Below, in pieces: positions 60,445 through 64,000 of a stretch of DNA of 64,000 nucleotides; within the stretch, counting starts at the first letter, position 1, and each line of letters begins with the position of its first letter. Made by a program: the position numbers and the translations under genes. This DNA comes from Cytauxzoon felis. Its lineage: Eukaryota > Apicomplexa > Aconoidasida > Piroplasmida > Theileriidae. The notes beneath the pieces are model-generated. The model worked only from the letters and a program-made list of their open reading frames with translations, was not told the origin of the DNA and did no database searches. Where the stretch lies: contig JAIQCW010000314.1 of assembly GCA_020283715.1 (NCBI GenBank), forward strand, positions 42,323 through 106,322. The letters are read 5' to 3'.

Positions 60445-60675
60445 ATTTTTACCTCGAAAATTTGAAGGAAAATCCTGAATTTCTGGGGAAACCCATGAAG
60501 ATTTCTCGATGACCATTGAATGAATTTCTAATGTTAATACTTCATTAAAGAGGAATTTGATGATTGTATTGAGTTTTATCAACCTCACTTCATTCCAATT
60601 TAAATCCATTGATATATCTTAACAAACATGAATTCCGTCACTTTATCCATATCTCGCCGAGATTAGATTTATAAC
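60445..60675 (+). repeat. R2 repeat copy
   Basis: GAAAATTTGAAGGAAAATCC, CTTCATTAAAGAGGAATTTG, ATGATTGTATTGAG and ATCTCGCCGAGATTAG. On the minus strand it encodes KLNTIIKFLFNEVL, as do the other copies. Confidence 0.7.
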
Positions 60676-60760
60676 CTCGAATGGAATACCCGTAGCTGAT
60701 CTCACGGAAGCGGAGGGACAACTAAATAAAGGAGCTGTCTGCAAGACAAGCAATGGATCT
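60676..60760. repeat. R1 partial copy
   Basis: GGAATACCCGTAGCTGATCT, CACGGAAGCGGAGGGACAAC and GGAGCTGTCTGCAAGAC. It closes the R1-R2-R1 block upstream of gene 7. Confidence 0.75.
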
Positions 60761-60787
60761 TTGTCAAAGTTAGTTAAAGATGTGTTA

Positions 60788-60837
60788 TTTCTTTAAATAA
60801 CGGGGGAGAGTGATAATTTGGAATAAAGAAAAAATGG
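60788..60837 (+). promoter_or_regulatory. Tpr-like upstream motif, gene 7
   Basis: CTTTAAATAACGGGGGAGAG then TGATAATTTGGAATAAAG, 20-70 bp before the ATG. Confidence 0.65.
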
Positions 60838-60855
60838 AGCTAAGGATATATTAAT

Positions 60856-62729
60856 ATGGAGTACCCTAAAGAGTTGGGTCAGACAGCTATGTTTATGGCT
60901 GGATTTATAATGTTGACTCCACATCGCATAGCTATGCTCTGTGCCAATCATGTCATTAAGCGTTTTCATCTACCTCCTACCGTAGTAAGTTTGTTTGTAT
61001 ATAAAATTCATAATCCTATGGAATTATCAAGTTTAATTACAACGATTTTGGTTAATTTAATAACATGGATGAATGATGCTACATTTAAATATATTTTTAT
61101 AAAGAGGGTATTATCTATTTTAGGTGCAGGTTTATGTTTATATCATCTGTTATATCTTTTGATATTTTTAAATCTGGTGGTGATTATGGTTATTTCGATA
61201 AATTTTATTGGAGTGTTATTTTCATGACTTTAATGAATGGATTTTATTCTAATTTATCTTTTGGTGTTAATTTTAACTCTTCAATGTATGGAGCTGGGAT
61301 GCCATCATCTGGATTTGTTACATTTTTCATGCATTATCTATATAGATGGTTATATAAAATATATTATTGGGAGGATTATGATTATACACTTGTTATTGTT
61401 CAGTATTGGTTCTCTATTATCACTGTATTCATCACCGCCATCATATGGACCGTAGACCAAATACTAACAATCATTGAAAGTAGAAATGATGGTCTAACTC
61501 TTGATAGTAGTGCTGCTGCTACCAGTGTTACAATACGAATTGAGAAGACTTCTATCGGTTATGACAGCAATGGACAGGATAAAACTGAAGCTTCTAACAT
61601 TGCTGCCGGGGATGTTAAAGTCTTTTTGGAAAGTAATGAACCCACATTTTTATTTACACGTTATACTCATAAGTTATCAAGCACGACTGCTAATCAATGT
61701 AAAAAGATGAACGCTTCATTTACAAATGGTGGAAATGAGCTTAAAAAAACGGTTACCAGTGGTTCTCCTCCTTCTCTTCAAGAAAATAATGTCGAAGCTG
61801 TTTATGTATTTTATTTTGGGGATAGGCCAATCATTATATGCACTAAAGATGCCGGAGCAAGTACATATAAATATTTTAAACCTAATTACAAACTTTATGA
61901 TCCATTTAATATGACAAATACTTGGATAGATATTACATATACTGGTTCTTCAGCTCAAGCCAATAAAATTAGCGGCAGTAAAGCTCCTGATGACACTACG
62001 AATACTGAACTCAAAAATGTACTGAATAATTTAACAGGAGAATTGATTGGTGTCTCCACAGCTATAATGATATCTATAATCTTTGGATCTGTTGTGATTG
62101 GTGCGATAATATCAGGTTTCTCATCAAAATATTATGGAATCCCGGTTGCGTTGGTTGTATATACAGCGGCAACTATAACTCTAAGTCGTGATACGGGTAT
62201 AGCAGAATTATTTACTGCTCCTAAGCAATGGTCACCTATTCTTATGTTGGCAATCTCCCTGGGCACGGTATATGCATTCTATCCCTCTATATCACCTTAT
62301 GCATTAGTTGATCCCGATTCTGGTAAAACCATTGATTTATGGATCGTATTTACTTCTGCTCTACCAACGTATGCGATTGCAATTATGGATTTAATAACCA
62401 CTGCCCCAGGACCAGGTAGTAAATGGGAGAAAGAGAGGTACTGGTGGCACATACAATGGGTTTTTTCTATCCCTTACATCTTATGCATTCATATATTTAT
62501 TAGAACTCTACATTTCCCTGATGGTCTAATTGGGCGTTATGTCAAAGATAATTTCTGGGTAGCTGGTGCCATCGGTATTGCATTCAATTTTCTTCAAGAA
62601 TGGTTGGAAGCGATCGGATTTGGTGGTGGTGGAAAACAAGGAAATGGTTTTTGGAACGGTTCTGTAAATCAATTCAATATCCTTTTTATGTTAACAACTT
62701 GCGTCACAACAATGTTTACCGAAGATTAG
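60856..62729 (+). pseudogene. Tpr-like gene 7 with a single frameshift
   Basis: Full-length family member (about 624 codons) broken once near 61128. Gene 2 has GGTGCATGGATG here; gene 7 reads GGTGCAGGTTTATG, one T short. Both frames are otherwise intact: N-terminal TPHRIAMLCANHVIKRFHLP up to the break, then GGDYGYFDKFYWSV onward. The centre has one FAINT-like module plus two helices, then QWSPILMLAISLGTVYAFYP and TLHFPDGLIGRYV, ending MFTED. A single-base break could be a sequencing error in a functional gene. Confidence 0.72.
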
Positions 62730-62780
62730 TATTTATATTATTAAAAACATATTGTGATAACTTATCCTTTAAAATTGTAA

Positions 62781-62882
62781 TGAATTATATGGGGATAATT
62801 TACACTACAATCCCATAATATCCGATATTTGCATTATTCAGCACCATAATTTTTAAAATACCCCAGAAATGATATGGGGTTC
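62781..62882 (+). terminator. Conserved 3' block with hairpin, gene 7
   Basis: ATGGGGATAATTTACACTAC ... GCACCATAATTTTTAAAATA then CCCCAGAAATGATATGGGG. It is followed at once by an R1 piece, as after genes 1 and 3. Confidence 0.5.
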
Positions 62883-62955
62883 CACTTGATGTCGTCTTGC
62901 AGACAGCTCTTCTATTTACTTTCCCCTCCGCTTCCCTGAGATCAGCTACGGGTGA
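62880..62955. repeat. R1 partial copy
   Basis: CCACTTGATGTCGTCTTGCA, GACAGCTCTTCTATTTAC and CTTCCCTGAGATCAGCTACG. Confidence 0.75.
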
Positions 62956-62969
62956 TTGTAAATCTACAA

Positions 62970-63012
62970 CTTCCTTTAAATAAATGGAGGGCATAATTTG
63001 AAATAATGAAGG
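62970..63012 (+). promoter_or_regulatory. Tpr-like upstream motif, gene 8
   Basis: CCTTTAAATAAATGGAGGG then CATAATTTGAAATAATG, the most diverged copy of the motif, before the ATG at 63038. Confidence 0.55.
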
Positions 63013-63037
63013 GATATTAGTAAGATAAGGATTAAAA

Positions 63038-64000
63038 ATGCCATTCAATACACCGGTATATTTAAATACTTATAAATTTGGACAAGCTAATCCTGAAGCT
63101 GCAGCACGTCATAAATTAGCGATGTTCCTCACTGGTTTTATAATGTTAACGCCACACAGGATTGCTGTACTATGTGCCCCTCATCTCGTGAAGAGATTCC
63201 ATTTACCACCTGATAAGATCCCATTATTCATCTACAAGATACACAATCCTATGGAATTGGCCAGTTTTCTTGGAACCGTTATACAAGTCATTCTATCGGC
63301 CATATTTACAGCAATGTCAGCAGATACAAATGTACAAGGGAAATTAGCGCCTGGATTTAGAACAGATGATGCTACACAATCGAGATATTTGAAACTCAAA
63401 CCTCCAGCTAATGCTACTGATACTTGGGCGATTGGAAAATGGGAGGATGCTGTTATAACTAATTTAAAGAGATATTCATCTATTGTATGCGGATGGTTGA
63501 TGTTTTTCACTTCTATCTTTACTTTCATATTTTACATTTCCGGTGATGATTATGGTTACCTTTCCCAATTTTATTGGAGTGTTATAATTATGGCCTTCGC
63601 GAATGGTATTTACTCATCATTTTCCTTCGGTGTCAATGTTAATGCTGCGATTTACGCTGTTGGATTACCCCTCTCTGGATTCTTCACATTCGTATTCCAC
63701 AACTGTTGCAAATATTTGTCCAATAGATTCAATTGGGAGGATTATGATTACACATTCGTCAAATTATTAATAATATCCACCATGTTAATTCAATTTACCA
63801 CAGCATCTTGGTGGACCATGGATCAGATATGCCAGCTCGGAAAGAATGTTATAACTGGAAATGGACCTGGTGCCGTTATACCTAATAATTCCTCTATAGG
63901 AGAATTAATAGGTAAAGCTCGCAATGGTGCAGATGATACTGATCCTGCTAATCAGGCTTGGTCCCACTGGTCACCCATTTTAATGCTCTCGATGTCCTTA
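63038..64000 (+). CDS. Tpr-like membrane protein, 3' end beyond window (gene 8)
   Basis: 321 codons are open to the end of the window without a stop. The N-terminus MPFNTPVYLNTYKFGQANPE precedes the family block LTPHRIAVLCAPHLVKRFHL and IHNPMEL. After GDDYGYLSQFYWSV it reads AIYAVGLPLSGFFTFVFHNC, nearly identical to gene 3. It has no FAINT cassette: WTMDQICQLG is followed after about 50 aa by HWSPILMLSMSL at the window edge. Gene 3 is the closest relative. Confidence 0.75.
   Translation, partial: MPFNTPVYLNTYKFGQANPEAAARHKLAMFLTGFIMLTPHRIAVLCAPHLVKRFHLPPDKIPLFIYKIHNPMELASFLGTVIQVILSAIFTAMSADTNVQGKLAPGFRTDDATQSRYLKLKPPANATDTWAIGKWEDAVITNLKRYSSIVCGWLMFFTSIFTFIFYISGDDYGYLSQFYWSVIIMAFANGIYSSFSFGVNVNAAIYAVGLPLSGFFTFVFHNCCKYLSNRFNWEDYDYTFVKLLIISTMLIQFTTASWWTMDQICQLGKNVITGNGPGAVIPNNSSIGELIGKARNGADDTDPANQAWSHWSPILMLSMSL

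Noticed and set aside
60..62955. Regularly recurring R1 motifs as a CRISPR array or bacterial insertion sequence
   Set aside because: Copies are scattered through introns and spacers of a eukaryotic genome, with no constant spacer length, no cas genes and no transposase frame.

Overview
This is eukaryotic, AT-rich DNA that fits an apicomplexan piroplasm, most likely the Theileria lineage; a T. equi-like genome is my best guess from memory and is unproven. The evidence is: many introns, often only about 35-50 bp, with GTATGT/GTAAGT donors; secreted proteins built from FAINT (DUF529)-like modules, a Theileria speciality; and a multi-copy family of multi-pass membrane proteins resembling the Theileria Tpr/Tar-related family (unrelated to tetratricopeptide TPR domains). 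Exon models were built by hand from splice signals, reading phase and family motifs.

Layout. 0.3-5.4 kb: Tpr-like gene 1 and the frameshifted copy 2. 5.5-9.8 kb: three intron-rich housekeeping genes (p24/TMED cargo receptor, tubulin cofactor C, pinin-like splicing factor). 9.9-14.5 kb: Tpr-like genes 3 and 4. 15.7-26 kb: lipoate-protein ligase, tRNA-Lys, an RCC1-repeat protein, CWC25, CKS1 and a PAQR/HlyIII-like protein. 25.6-34.4 kb: a mitochondrial-type IF-2 gene whose 6.4 kb intron holds an intact Tpr-like gene plus scrambled fragments. 35-41 kb: a B-box/PH protein and a helical Asn-rich protein. 41-52 kb: two divergent FAINT-free Tpr-like genes around a secreted set (two FAINT proteins and an alpha/beta hydrolase). 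53-55 kb: decayed Tpr/FAINT relics. 55.9-60.3 kb: GMP synthase, QCR7, PTH2 and a TFIIS-type zinc-ribbon protein. 60.8-64 kb: Tpr-like gene 7 (one frameshift) and gene 8, which runs off the window.

Three layers are superimposed. (1) Ordinary housekeeping genes. (2) A modular Tpr-like family: constant membrane ends, exchangeable central cassettes, a shared upstream motif and, for some members, a shared 3' hairpin block; truncated copies break at the module boundary. (3) Mosaic interspersed repeats (called R1 here; about forty pieces by eye) made from a small set of interchangeable modules in inverted orientation. They occupy introns and spacers and in places are read through as protein. A second repeat, R2, sits inside R1. 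The most interesting signal is the combination: R1 copies border Tpr pieces, and Tpr pieces lie in host-gene introns, which suggests repeat-associated dispersal and a reservoir of donor cassettes. That mechanism is inference.
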